The notes under the pieces were generated by a model that saw only the letters and a list, made by a program, of their open reading frames with translations, was not told the origin of the DNA and did no database searches. A program made the position numbers and the translations under genes. Shown here in pieces: positions 52,056 through 60,322 of a stretch of DNA of 64,000 nt. Origin of the DNA: CAMLFJ01 sp035524955. Its GTDB lineage: Bacteria > Methylomirabilota > Methylomirabilia > Rokubacteriales > CSP1-6. Positions within the stretch are counted from its first letter, which is position 1; every line of letters begins with the position of its first letter. The stretch lies in assembly GCA_035524955.1 (NCBI GenBank), contig DATLFG010000105.1, positions 62,001-126,000 on the forward strand, read 5' to 3'.

Positions 52056-53593
52056 GACGCGGGTGACCTCCGGAAGAAGGCGAGGGCGCCGCCGGCCGCC
52101 CCCAGGCCGGCGCAGGTGTAGACGAGCCAGTCGCCGAGTCGCGTGTAGAGCGTGGTGCGATCGCGCAGCGGGATCCGGCGGTGGAGCACGCCACGCTCGA
52201 GCAGCGGCAGCATCGGGCCGATCCGCCCGGTGGGCTCGACGAAGGCCGAGACGCCGGTGTTGGCGGCGCGCGCGATGGCCACGCGGTGCTCGACGGCGCG
52301 GAGGGGTAGCATCCCCAGGTGCTGCCAGGGGCCGCTCGTCTCCCCGAACCACGCGTCGTTGGTGATGTTAGCCATGAACCCCGCTCCGCGGGCCACGAAT
52401 CCCCGGAACAGCTCGGGGAAGATGACCTCGTAGCAGATCACCGTCCCGAAGGGCGCGCCCGCCAGCGGAAAGACGGTCTCGGTGTCACCGACGCCGAATT
52501 CCGAGATGAACTCCGCCCAGCCCTTGACCCAGCCGAGCAGGCCCGCGAGCGGAACGTACTCCCCGAACGGAACCAGGTGAATCTTATCATACTTGGCCGT
52601 AATCCCTTGTCCGGTCAGCAGAAATGCGCTGTTGAGGAACTGCCCCCGGGGCCCCTCCCGGCGGTCGAGCGAGCCCACCAGGATCGGGGTGGCGACCTCC
52701 TCGGACAGGCGGCTCAGCCGCTCGAGCAGCACCGGGTCTCCGCGCAGGAAGATGGTCGTCGCGGTCTCGGGCCAGAGCACGACGGCGGGTCGGGCGCGCG
52801 CGGCCTCGCGGGTGAGCCGCTCGTAGATGTCGAGGATCTGCGCGTGGCGCGTCGGGTCCCACTTGATCGTCTGCGCGATCGACGGCTGGATCACCGCGAC
52901 CTCCACCGAGCCGGCGCCGCCCGCGCTCGCCCGCGCCACCGTGTGGAGGCCGAACGCGAGCGCGGCCACGAGCAGAACCAGCGCGGCCGCCGCGCCCGGC
53001 GCCGCGCGCCGCGGGCCGAGCGCGAGGAGACCGGCGAGCGCCGCGTTGACCGCCACGATGAGCAGGGACACCGCGTAGACGCCGCCCAGCTCGGCGATCT
53101 GGATCACCGGGAGCTGGGCGTGCTGCGAGTAGCCGAGGAGGCCCCAGGGGAAGCCGCCCATCAGCCAGCCGCGCAGCCACTCGCCCACCACCCAGAGCGG
53201 AGGCGCCAGCGTCAGGGCCGGGCCCGCGCCGAGCCGGTCCCGGAGCCAGGCCACCGCGCCTGCGACCACGCCCACGTAGAGGCCGCAGTACGCGGCGAGG
53301 GCCACGATGGGTAGCCAGGTCAGCGGCCAGGGGATCGCGCTGTAGTGCCGGAAGGTGTAGTCGAGCCAGCGCAGGAGGAGCACGTAGAACACGGTGCCGG
53401 TGAGCCAGCCGTCCAGCAGGGCCGCACGGCGCGGGCGCGTCGCGCCCGAGACCAGCGCGGGGACGAGCCAGATCCACGCCAGCGCCGCCCAGTTGGACCC
53501 GGGGAACGCGAGCGCGCCTAGGGCGCCGGCGCCGGCGAGGACGAGGACGCGAGCGGCGGTGTCGCGCCGACTCGCGTCCGGTTCAGCTCCCAT
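52049..53593 (-). CDS. lnt: apolipoprotein N-acyltransferase
   Basis: A 514-residue inner-membrane enzyme adding the third acyl chain to lipoproteins. Six or more N-terminal helices (about 20-210) precede a nitrilase-fold domain with the catalytic triad: Glu in LWPETAT, Lys in KYDKIHLVPFGEY and Cys in VICYEVIFPELF. The ATG at 53593 overlaps the phosphoesterase gene by 11 bases, and the stop overlaps the prfB start by seven. Its product feeds the Lol pathway encoded nearby. Confidence 0.95.
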   Translation of the reverse strand: MGAEPDASRRDTAARVLVLAGAGALGALAFPGSNWAALAWIWLVPALVSGATRPRRAALLDGWLTGTVFYVLLLRWLDYTFRHYSAIPWPLTWLPIVALAAYCGLYVGVVAGAVAWLRDRLGAGPALTLAPPLWVVGEWLRGWLMGGFPWGLLGYSQHAQLPVIQIAELGGVYAVSLLIVAVNAALAGLLALGPRRAAPGAAAALVLLVAALAFGLHTVARASAGGAGSVEVAVIQPSIAQTIKWDPTRHAQILDIYERLTREAARARPAVVLWPETATTIFLRGDPVLLERLSRLSEEVATPILVGSLDRREGPRGQFLNSAFLLTGQGITAKYDKIHLVPFGEYVPLAGLLGWVKGWAEFISEFGVGDTETVFPLAGAPFGTVICYEVIFPELFRGFVARGAGFMANITNDAWFGETSGPWQHLGMLPLRAVEHRVAIARAANTGVSAFVEPTGRIGPMLPLLERGVLHRRIPLRDRTTLYTRLGDWLVYTCAGLGAAGGALAFFRRSPASC

Positions 53594-54323
53594 GCGCGAG
53601 TCGATCGGCCAGGGCGCGCGGCAGTCCCGCGGCGAGGATCTTCGCGGCCGCCGCCACGTGATCGTAGGCCACGCGCCGGATCGTGACCGAGCGGGCCGCG
53701 CGGTCCCAGATCGCGTAGCAGGCGCGCGGGTCGCGGTCGCGCGGCTGGCCGACGCTGCCCACGTTGACGAGATACCGGCGGCCGTCGTCGAGCCGCACCC
53801 GGGCCTCCGGCCGGTCGAGCCGGCCACGGTGATCCGGCCCCCCGCTGCCCACCGACCAGACGCCAGGGAGATGGGAGTGGCCGACGAAGCAGAGCCGCGT
53901 GTCGAAGTCACCGAACACCTGCAGGCCGTCCTCCTCGGAGACGAGGTACTCCCACTCCTCCGGGCTGCGCGGGCTCGCGTGCACGAGGGTGGCGTCCTCC
54001 ACCGTGCGGATCAACGGCAGGCGGGTCAGGTAGTCGCGGTGGCCGTCGTCGAGCTGGTCTCCCGTCCACCGCGCGGCCGCCCGCGCCCACGGGTTGAACC
54101 AGCGCAGGTCCAGCCGCCCGAGCGCGCCGTGCTCGTGATTGCCCGCGACCATGGCGCCGGCCTGTCCGCCCACCGTTTCCACGCACGCCACCGGGTCGGC
54201 CCCGTATCCGACCAGATCGCCGAGGCAGAGCACCTCGCGCGCGCCCTCGCCGGCGGCGTCGGCGAGCACGGCGGTGAGGGCTTCGAGGTTGGCGTGGACG
54301 TCCGAGATGACCGCGTAGCGAAT
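53583..54323 (-). CDS. metallophosphoesterase, YfcE/calcineurin-like fold
   Basis: A 246-residue phosphoesterase. Metal ligands are in RYAVISDVHANLEAL (Asp-x-His, residues 8-10), CLGDLVGYGADP, VAGNHEHG and FVGHSHLPG. It probably hydrolyses phosphodiesters; the substrate is unknown. The Asp-x-His motif lies before the first GTG (54269), so translation must begin upstream. The only sensible start is ATT at 54323, 12 bases after the nusB TGA and in the same frame. UGA readthrough from nusB is an alternative way to make it. Confidence 0.87.
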   Translation of the reverse strand: MRYAVISDVHANLEALTAVLADAAGEGAREVLCLGDLVGYGADPVACVETVGGQAGAMVAGNHEHGALGRLDLRWFNPWARAAARWTGDQLDDGHRDYLTRLPLIRTVEDATLVHASPRSPEEWEYLVSEEDGLQVFGDFDTRLCFVGHSHLPGVWSVGSGGPDHRGRLDRPEARVRLDDGRRYLVNVGSVGQPRDRDPRACYAIWDRAARSVTIRRVAYDHVAAAAKILAAGLPRALADRLAHGS

Positions 54324-54335
54324 GGCGGCCTGCCG

Positions 54336-54752
54336 TCAGGAGGCGGGAGCCTGCTCTTTGTGGATGCGGTCGAGGATCCCGTTGATGAAGCGGCTCGATT
54401 CGTGCGTGCTGAACTTCTTCGCGACCTCGAGCGCCTCGTTGATCGCAACCTTGGGCGGCACGCCGGTTGCCCAGCGCAGCTCGAAGATCGCCTGACGGAG
54501 GATGTTGCGGTCCACCACCGCCATGCGCTCGAGCTCCCAGTTCTCCGCGTAGCGGCCGATCAGCTCGTCGATCTCGGCCTCGTGGCTCTTGGTGCCGCGC
54601 ACGAGCGTTTCCGTGAACTCCCGCGCTTCGGGATCCACCGGATGCCGCAGCCAGAAGTCGTCGAAGTGGGGGTCGGGCTTCTCCTCGCCCTGGACGTCCA
54701 TCTGGTAGAGGAGCTGGAGCGAGAGCTCCCGTGCCTTGCGGCGGCGGCCCAT
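54336..54752 (-). CDS. nusB: transcription antitermination protein NusB
   Basis: A 138-residue all-helical protein with RRKARELSLQLLYQMDVQGE at the N-terminus and GVPPKVAINEALEVAKKFST and FINGILDRI at the C-terminus. NusB pairs with S10 (NusE) on boxA RNA to prevent early termination in rRNA operons. The ATG at 54752 shares a base with the ribH TGA. The ribH-nusB pair is very common. Its stop is followed directly, in frame, by the phosphoesterase gene. Confidence 0.96.
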   Translation of the reverse strand: MGRRRKARELSLQLLYQMDVQGEEKPDPHFDDFWLRHPVDPEAREFTETLVRGTKSHEAEIDELIGRYAENWELERMAVVDRNILRQAIFELRWATGVPPKVAINEALEVAKKFSTHESSRFINGILDRIHKEQAPAS

Positions 54753-55246
54753 CAGCGCGGGCCCTTTCGGCCCCGCACCGCGCGCCGCCAGCCCGCCATC
54801 TCGAGCGCGGCCAGGGCCGCCTCCTCCCCGCGGTTGCCCACCACGCCCCCCGCCCGCTCCCACGCCTGCTCCTCGGTGAGCGCGGTGATCACTCCGAAGG
54901 TCACCGGCACGCCGGTGTCGAGCGCGACGCGGCTGATGCCCTGGGCGGCCACCGCGCACACGTAGTCGAAGTGCGGGGTCGCGCCCTTGATCACCGTGCC
55001 CACGCACACGACGCCCGCGAAGCGGCCGGTCCGCGCGAGCGCCTGCGCAGCCTGCGGCAGCTCGAAGGAGCCGGGTACCCAGTGCACCTCCACCGCGTCG
55101 TCGCCGACCCCGTGGCCGGCCAGGGCGGCGAGGGCGCCGTCGAGCAGCTTCTTGGAGATGGGCTCGTTGAAGCGGGCCACCACCACCGCGAACCGCTGGC
55201 CGCGGACGGCGGGGGGGATTCGGCGCTTGGGAGCGATACCGGCCAT
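54752..55246 (-). CDS. ribH: 6,7-dimethyl-8-ribityllumazine synthase
   Basis: A 164-residue lumazine synthase that joins the pyrimidine from RibD with the dihydroxybutanone phosphate from RibB. VVVARFNEPISKKLLDGALA and CVGTVIKGATPHFDYVCAVA are active-site segments. The N-terminal tail (MAGIAPKRRIPPAVRGQ) is slightly longer than usual. The start ATG at 55246 lies three bases after ribBA. Confidence 0.96.
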   Translation of the reverse strand: MAGIAPKRRIPPAVRGQRFAVVVARFNEPISKKLLDGALAALAGHGVGDDAVEVHWVPGSFELPQAAQALARTGRFAGVVCVGTVIKGATPHFDYVCAVAAQGISRVALDTGVPVTFGVITALTEEQAWERAGGVVGNRGEEAALAALEMAGWRRAVRGRKGPR

Positions 55247-55249
55247 GGA

Positions 55250-56467
55250 CTAGTCCGGGAAGGAGGAGAAGAGGTGCCCGAGCTTCTCGCGCTTCGTCTG
55301 CAGGTAGCCCCGGTTGGCGTCGGTGGCGGGCACCTCGAGCGGCAGGCGCTCCACCACCTTGAGGCCGTAGCCCTCGATGCCCACGATCTTCTTCGGGTTG
55401 TTGGTGAGGATCTTGAGGTTCTTCACGCCGAGGTCCACCAGGATCTGGGCCCCGATGCCGTAGTGGCGCAGGTCGGCCCGGAAGCCGAGCGCGTGATTGG
55501 CCTCCACCGTGTCCTTGCCCTGGTCCTGGAGCTCGTAGGCCTTGAGCTTGTTGAGCAGGCCGATCCCGCGCCCCTCCTGCCGCATGTAGACGAGGACGCC
55601 GCGCCCCGCGTGCTGGATGATGGCCAGTGCCTTGTGGAGCTGAGAGCCGCAGTCGCAGCGGTGTGAGCCGAAGACGTCACCGGTGAGGCACTCGGAGTGC
55701 ACGCGGACCAGCACCGGATCGTCGGTCTTGACGTCGCCCAGCACCAGGGCCAGCGGCAGGCGGTCGTCCACCGTGGTCTCGTAGGCGATGATCTGGTAGT
55801 CGCCGTGCTCGGTAGGCATGCGGGTGATCGCGGCCCGCTTCACCAGCTTTTCCTTGTGGATCCGGTACTCGATCAGGGCCTTGATCGTGATGGCCTTGAG
55901 ATTGTACTCGCGGCCGAGCGCCGCCAGCTCGGGCAGCCGCGCCATGCCGCCTTCCTCGTCCAGCACCTCGCAGATCACGCCGGCCGGCGCGAAGCCGGCC
56001 AGGCGGGCCAGATCCACCGCGGCCTCGGTGTGGCCGGCGCGGCGCAGCACGCCGCCCGGCATCGCGCGGAGCGGGAAGATATGCCCGGGGCGCGTGAGGT
56101 CCTCCGCCCGCGTGGCCGGATCCACCAGCGTCCGGATGGTCACCGCGCGGTCGTAGGCGGAGGTGCCGGTGGTCACGCCGCGACGGGCGTCCACGCTCAC
56201 GGTGAAGGCGGTGCCGAGCGGCGCGGTATTGTCGGAGACCATCATCGAGATCTGCAGCTCGTCGAGTCGCTCGCCCAGCATGGGCATGCAGATGAGCCCG
56301 CGGCCGTACTTCGCCATGAAGTTGACCGCTTCGGGGGTCGCCTTCTCGGCCGCCATGAGCAGGTCCCCTTCGTTCTCGCGGTCCTCGTCGTCCACCACGA
56401 TGAGGATGCGGCCGGCCCGGATCTCCTCGATGCCCTCTTCGATCGAGACGAACTCCCGCGGCTCCAT
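55250..56467 (-). CDS. ribBA: bifunctional 3,4-dihydroxy-2-butanone-4-phosphate synthase / GTP cyclohydrolase II
   Basis: A 405-residue fusion giving both starting pieces of riboflavin. The RibB half (1-200) has DDEDRENEGDLLMAAE and GHTEAAVDLARLAG. The RibA half (205-400) has VRVHSECLTGDVFGSHRCDC, with the Cys ligands of zinc, and MRQEGRGIGLLNKL. The ATG at 56467 follows a 108-base gap containing two family C repeats. The gene order ribD-ribE-ribBA-ribH is classical. Confidence 0.97.
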   Translation of the reverse strand: MEPREFVSIEEGIEEIRAGRILIVVDDEDRENEGDLLMAAEKATPEAVNFMAKYGRGLICMPMLGERLDELQISMMVSDNTAPLGTAFTVSVDARRGVTTGTSAYDRAVTIRTLVDPATRAEDLTRPGHIFPLRAMPGGVLRRAGHTEAAVDLARLAGFAPAGVICEVLDEEGGMARLPELAALGREYNLKAITIKALIEYRIHKEKLVKRAAITRMPTEHGDYQIIAYETTVDDRLPLALVLGDVKTDDPVLVRVHSECLTGDVFGSHRCDCGSQLHKALAIIQHAGRGVLVYMRQEGRGIGLLNKLKAYELQDQGKDTVEANHALGFRADLRHYGIGAQILVDLGVKNLKILTNNPKKIVGIEGYGLKVVERLPLEVPATDANRGYLQTKREKLGHLFSSFPD

Positions 56468-56486
56468 TACCTTGACCCCTCTCCCG

Positions 56487-56575
56487 AATCCGCTCGCCTC
56501 GGCCTTCGTATCCGCTCGGCTCGCCTTCGGCTCACCTCGCCCGGCTGTATCCGCTCGGCTCGCCTTCGGCTCACC
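56487..56575 (-). repeat. dispersed repeat family C, tandem copies after ribE
   Basis: On the minus strand GGTGAGCCGAAGGCGAGCCG followed by AGCGGATAC occurs at 56575-56547 and again at 56536-56508, with a third partial unit down to 56487. The first copy begins one base after the ribE TAA. The same unit follows tyrA at 16773-16806. The array fills most of the ribE-ribBA gap. Confidence 0.75.
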
Positions 56576-57181
56576 TTACCCCGCCCCCGGCCGCGGCTCG
56601 GCCCGCAACTGCAGGATGCGCTCCACGTACTTGCCGATCATATCCATCTCGAGGTTCACGCGCTGCCCCTTCCTCAAGCCGCCCAGCGTGGTCGCGGCCA
56701 GCGTGTGCGGGATGATCATGATCTCGAAATCCCGCGCGTTGAGCCGCGCCACCGTGAGGCTGACCCCGTCCACCGCCACGGATCCCTGCGGGATCAGCAG
56801 CGGGGCCAGCCCCTGGTCCCGCCATTCTATCGTGAGCCGGGCGGTCTCTGCGCGGCGGGTGAGGGCGACCACGATGCCCACGCCGTCCACGTGCCCCTGG
56901 ACCAGGTGCCCACCCACCATCCCGCCCAGGCGCATGGGGCGCTCGAGGTTGACCGCGTCGCCCGCCACGAGATCGGCGAGGGCGGTGCGCGCGAGGGTCT
57001 CCGGACCCATGTCGAAACGCAGGCGTCCCGGGCCACGCTCCACGACGGTGAGGCACGCGCCGTTGATCGCCACGCTGGCGCCCAGGTCGCTGTCTTCCAG
57101 CACGCGTTCCGCGCTCACCACGAGGCGTGCGCCGTCGCGCTCGAGGACGCGTCCCGTCTCTTCGACCAGGCCGGTGAACAT
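56576..57181 (-). CDS. ribE: riboflavin synthase, alpha chain
   Basis: A 201-residue protein made of two lumazine-binding barrels. It begins MFTGLVEETGRV, the universal start. The first barrel contains NGACLTVVE and the second VDGVSLTVARLN, with GHVDGVG between them. It dismutates two lumazines to riboflavin. The gene order ribD-ribE-ribBA-ribH continues, with repeat elements in the gaps on both sides. Confidence 0.96.
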   Translation of the reverse strand: MFTGLVEETGRVLERDGARLVVSAERVLEDSDLGASVAINGACLTVVERGPGRLRFDMGPETLARTALADLVAGDAVNLERPMRLGGMVGGHLVQGHVDGVGIVVALTRRAETARLTIEWRDQGLAPLLIPQGSVAVDGVSLTVARLNARDFEIMIIPHTLAATTLGGLRKGQRVNLEMDMIGKYVERILQLRAEPRPGAG

Positions 57182-57240
57182 GTCGAGGTTGCCGTCAGTT
57201 GTTCGTGTGGTCGGCCGTTCGCGTGGTCATTCGTTCAGGT

Positions 57241-57303
57241 CTTCAGGCTCTATCCAATGCGGGGGCCCGGAAATGGCCCCCGCACTCCCCCAGGCCGCGG
57301 ACA
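57241..57303. repeat. palindromic element family A, copy between ribD and ribE
   Basis: A complete 63-base core: CTTCAGGCTCTATCCAA, the 27-base hairpin (57258-57284, loop CGGAAAT), then CTCCCCCAGGCCGCGGACA. It fills the middle of the 149-base gap. No FMN riboswitch is visible here. Confidence 0.88.
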
Positions 57304-57330
57304 TTCCGGGGCGCCGGATGGCCGTGGGGG

Positions 57331-58431
57331 TCAGTTGTCATGAGCTACGTCGGCTTCGAGCAGCCAGTCGGTGCCCAGGGGGCGCGCGGTCATGTTGAGC
57401 AGGCGTAGCGCGCTGGGGAGCGGGAGGCCGGCGCCGCCGGCCGGGGTAGGCGCGCCGGCACCTCCGAGCAATGTGGGAGCTACGAAGGCGGAGACGCGAT
57501 CCACGAGGCCCGCCTGGACGAAGGCGCCGGTCAGGTCACTGCCCGCTTCGAGCAGCACCGCGGTCACGTCGACAGCGAACAGGCGCGCCGCGAGGTCGGT
57601 GACGTCCACCCGGCCCTCCCGTGACTTGCAGGGCAGCACGGTCACTCCTGCCGCCTCGAGCGCGACCAGCCGCTGGGGCGGCGCCGCCTCGCCCACCGCG
57701 ACCAGTACCCGGGAGCGGCTCCCGGTCTGGAGCAGCCTGGCGTCGAGCGGCAGGCGGGCGCGGCCGTCCACCACCACGCGGTAGGGCTCCCGCGGCCACG
57801 GCCGCGGCAGGCGCACCGTGAGGGCCGGATCGTCGGCGAGCACGGTGCCGATGCCCGTCACAACGGCGTCGCTCAGGCTGCGGAGGCGGTGCCCTTCCTG
57901 TCGCGCCGCTAGGCCGGTGATCCACCGTGACCGGCGGTCGAATGCCGCGATCTTGCCGTCCAGGGTCATGGCCCACTTGGCCGTGATGTGGGGCCGTTGC
58001 CGCTCCACCGCGGTGAAGAAGACCCGGTTGAGTTCGCGGGCCTCCCGCTCGAGACAGGGCGTGCTGACCTCGATGCCCGCGGCGCTGAGGGCGGCGGTGC
58101 CCCCGCCCTTCACCCGCGGATTGGGATCGCGCGTGGCCGACACCACGCGCCGGACCCCGGCGCGGATGATCGCGTCCGTGCAGGGCGGGGTGCGTCCCAT
58201 GTGGTTGCACGGCTCGAGCGTCACGTAGAGGGTGGCCCCGCGCGCCCGCTGACCCGCCTCGGCGAGCGCGGCCGCCTCCGCGTGGGCGGCCCCCGCCCGT
58301 TCGTGGAAGCGCTCGGCGAGCACGACGCCGTCCCGCACGACGATCGCGCCCACCATGGGGTTGGGTGACGTGAGGCCGCGCCCCCGCGCCGCGAGGGTGA
58401 GGGCCCGCGTCATCCACTGGAGATCGGTCAT
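57331..58431 (-). CDS. ribD: bifunctional riboflavin deaminase/reductase RibD
   Basis: A 366-residue enzyme. The zinc deaminase half (1-145) has NPMVGAIVV, HAEAAAL and EPCNHMGRTPPC, the zinc ligands. The reductase half (150-360) has KWAMTLDGKIA, GIGTVLADDPALTVR and LLEAGSDLTGAF. It carries out the second and third steps after GTP cyclohydrolase II. Its ATG at 58431 lies 48 bases after ftsY. The C-terminus ends near a family A repeat. Confidence 0.96.
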   Translation of the reverse strand: MTDLQWMTRALTLAARGRGLTSPNPMVGAIVVRDGVVLAERFHERAGAAHAEAAALAEAGQRARGATLYVTLEPCNHMGRTPPCTDAIIRAGVRRVVSATRDPNPRVKGGGTAALSAAGIEVSTPCLEREARELNRVFFTAVERQRPHITAKWAMTLDGKIAAFDRRSRWITGLAARQEGHRLRSLSDAVVTGIGTVLADDPALTVRLPRPWPREPYRVVVDGRARLPLDARLLQTGSRSRVLVAVGEAAPPQRLVALEAAGVTVLPCKSREGRVDVTDLAARLFAVDVTAVLLEAGSDLTGAFVQAGLVDRVSAFVAPTLLGGAGAPTPAGGAGLPLPSALRLLNMTARPLGTDWLLEADVAHDN

Positions 58432-58479
58432 GTCGTTGTCGGGGCGTCGGCGGCCACCCGGACAGGCATTCTACCGCGC

Positions 58480-59415
58480 TTACCTCGCCTCGGGTTGCTC
58501 CCCCAGGAGGGCGTCCACGAACGTCTTCGGGTCGAAGGCCTGGAGGTCGTCGATCTGCTCGCCGACCCCGACCAGCTTGATCGGGATCGCGAGCTCCTGG
58601 TGGATGCGGACCGCGATGCCGCCCTTGGCGGTGCCGTCGAGCTTGGTCAGCACGAGACCGGTGAGCCCGACCGCCGCGTGGAACATACGCGCCTGCTCGA
58701 GCCCGTTCTGGCCGGTGGGCGCTTCCAACACCATGAGGGATTCGTGAGGGGCCCCGGGCAGCTGGCGGCCCAGGACGCGCTTGAGCTTGGCCAGCTCGTC
58801 CATCAGGTTGGACTTGGTGTGCAGGCGGCCGGCCGTGTCCACGAGCAGCACGTCCACGTCACGCGAGGTGGCCGCCTTCACCGCGTCGAAGACCACCGCG
58901 GACGGGTCGGCGCCCGGCGCCTGGTGGATGACCTCCACGTCGATCCGGCGGCCCCATTCCTGGAGCTGCTCGATGGCCGCCGCGCGAAACGTGTCCGCGG
59001 CGACCATCAGGACGCGTCGGCCGTCGGCCTTGAGGGAGGCGGCCATCTTCGCGGTACTCGTGGTCTTGCCCGCCCCATTGACGCCCAGCATGAGGATGAC
59101 GGTCGGATGGGCGTCGAGAGCAAGCGGGACGGCGGCGGCGAGGGAGTCCTCCAGGAAGCGGTGCAGCGATGCGCGCACGTCCTGGGTCGTCACGGCGCGA
59201 CCCCGCCGGATCTCGTCCTGGACGCGCTTCACGAAGGCGCCCGCCGCGGCCGCCCCCAGATCCGCGGCGATCAGGGTCTCCTCGAGCTCCTCCAGCATCG
59301 CCTCGTCCACCGGCCGCGCGATCGCGAGGACGGCCCCGAGGCCCTCGTCCATCAGCTCACGGGTGCGCCGCAGTCCCTGCCGAACGCGCTCCCCGAAGGA
59401 GCCGAACAGGCTCAC
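58480..59415 (-). CDS. ftsY: signal recognition particle receptor FtsY
   Basis: A 311-residue SRP GTPase with the N helical bundle (about 5-95) and G domain. It has GVNGAGKTTSTAKMA, DTFRAAAIEQLQ, DTAGRLHTKSNLM and TKLDGTAKGG. There is no long acidic A domain, so membrane contact rests on the short N-terminal amphipathic stretch. It delivers ribosome-nascent chains to the translocon. The GTG at 59415 overlaps the RodZ-like stop (GTGA). Confidence 0.96.
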   Translation of the reverse strand: MSLFGSFGERVRQGLRRTRELMDEGLGAVLAIARPVDEAMLEELEETLIAADLGAAAAGAFVKRVQDEIRRGRAVTTQDVRASLHRFLEDSLAAAVPLALDAHPTVILMLGVNGAGKTTSTAKMAASLKADGRRVLMVAADTFRAAAIEQLQEWGRRIDVEVIHQAPGADPSAVVFDAVKAATSRDVDVLLVDTAGRLHTKSNLMDELAKLKRVLGRQLPGAPHESLMVLEAPTGQNGLEQARMFHAAVGLTGLVLTKLDGTAKGGIAVRIHQELAIPIKLVGVGEQIDDLQAFDPKTFVDALLGEQPEAR

Positions 59416-60302
59416 GATCCGGAGGCGGGCGCCTGGGGGAGCTCGAGCCGGTGGATGACCGCGCCTTTCGGCCCGAGCGGCGGCAGCGTCTTGCCGTTGA
59501 GGGCGAGCTCGACGCCGCTGGCATTGCCGATGGTCACGCGGAAGCGTCGCTCGGCCGCCCACTCGCGGCTGGCGCCGGCCGGCAGCAGCTCCTCGGTGGC
59601 GCGCCCTTCATCAGGCTGCACACGGATCCACGTCGGCTCGACCGCCCTGATCAGGAGACGCTGGGGGCCCGAGGCGCCCGTGGCCGTGCCAGCCGCCGGG
59701 GGCGGAGCCGACAGGACCGGGGGGCTGCTCGCGGGCGCGGGCGACGTCGGGGCGACTGCGGGCACCTGGGCGGGCGCCGGGACCGGCTGCGACGCCTCGA
59801 CGGCCGGCGTCATCGGCGCGGCCGCCTGCGGGGCGACCGTGTGGCTCGGCTCCTGGCTGAACGATGCCATTTTCGATGCGGCAACTGAAGTTCCACCCGT
59901 TCGCTTCACGGTCAGGTTGACCACGATCAGCGCGATTCCCAGGATCAGCAGTAGGACCAGGCCCACCAGGACCGAGCTGTTGGCCCACGTGGTGCGGTGG
60001 CGCGGCGGGGCGCTGGCCGCGTGGGCGGCCGCCCGCTCGCCGGCCAGGGCCTCGTAGTGGCCGAGCGCCGCCTCCGGGCTCTCACGCAGGAAGCTACAGT
60101 AGGCCCGGACGAAGCCGCGCACGAAAACCGCCGACGGCAGATCGGTCAGGCGCTCTTCCTCGAGGGCTTCGAGGTGGCGGATCCCCACCCGCGTGGAGCG
60201 CGCCATGTCCTCCAGCGAGGCACCCTTCGCCTCGCGGAGCGCGCGGAGGTACCCACCGAGCGAGGTCATCGGGGTCTCAACCGGCGTGGGGTCCTCCGTC
60301 AT
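59412..60302 (-). CDS. RodZ-like helix-turn-helix membrane protein
   Basis: A 296-residue protein with a cytoplasmic HTH_25 domain (about 14-80, LGGYLRALREAKGASLEDMA), a transmembrane helix (about 110-132, SSVLVGLVLLLILGIALIVV), a Pro/Ala-rich periplasmic linker and a C-terminal DUF4115 domain (about 215-290). This is the RodZ layout; RodZ links MreB to the cell wall and sets rod shape. The HTH here is unlikely to bind DNA. It lies between smc and ftsY, a frequent neighbourhood. Confidence 0.88.
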   Translation of the reverse strand: MTEDPTPVETPMTSLGGYLRALREAKGASLEDMARSTRVGIRHLEALEEERLTDLPSAVFVRGFVRAYCSFLRESPEAALGHYEALAGERAAAHAASAPPRHRTTWANSSVLVGLVLLLILGIALIVVNLTVKRTGGTSVAASKMASFSQEPSHTVAPQAAAPMTPAVEASQPVPAPAQVPAVAPTSPAPASSPPVLSAPPPAAGTATGASGPQRLLIRAVEPTWIRVQPDEGRATEELLPAGASREWAAERRFRVTIGNASGVELALNGKTLPPLGPKGAVIHRLELPQAPASGS

Positions 60303-60322
60303 GCCCTCCAGTGTAGCGCGGG

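Noticed and set aside
57182..58480. FMN riboswitch in front of the riboflavin genes
   Set aside because: The gaps before ribD (48 bases) and ribE (149 bases) lack the conserved RFN motifs; the second is occupied by a palindromic repeat.
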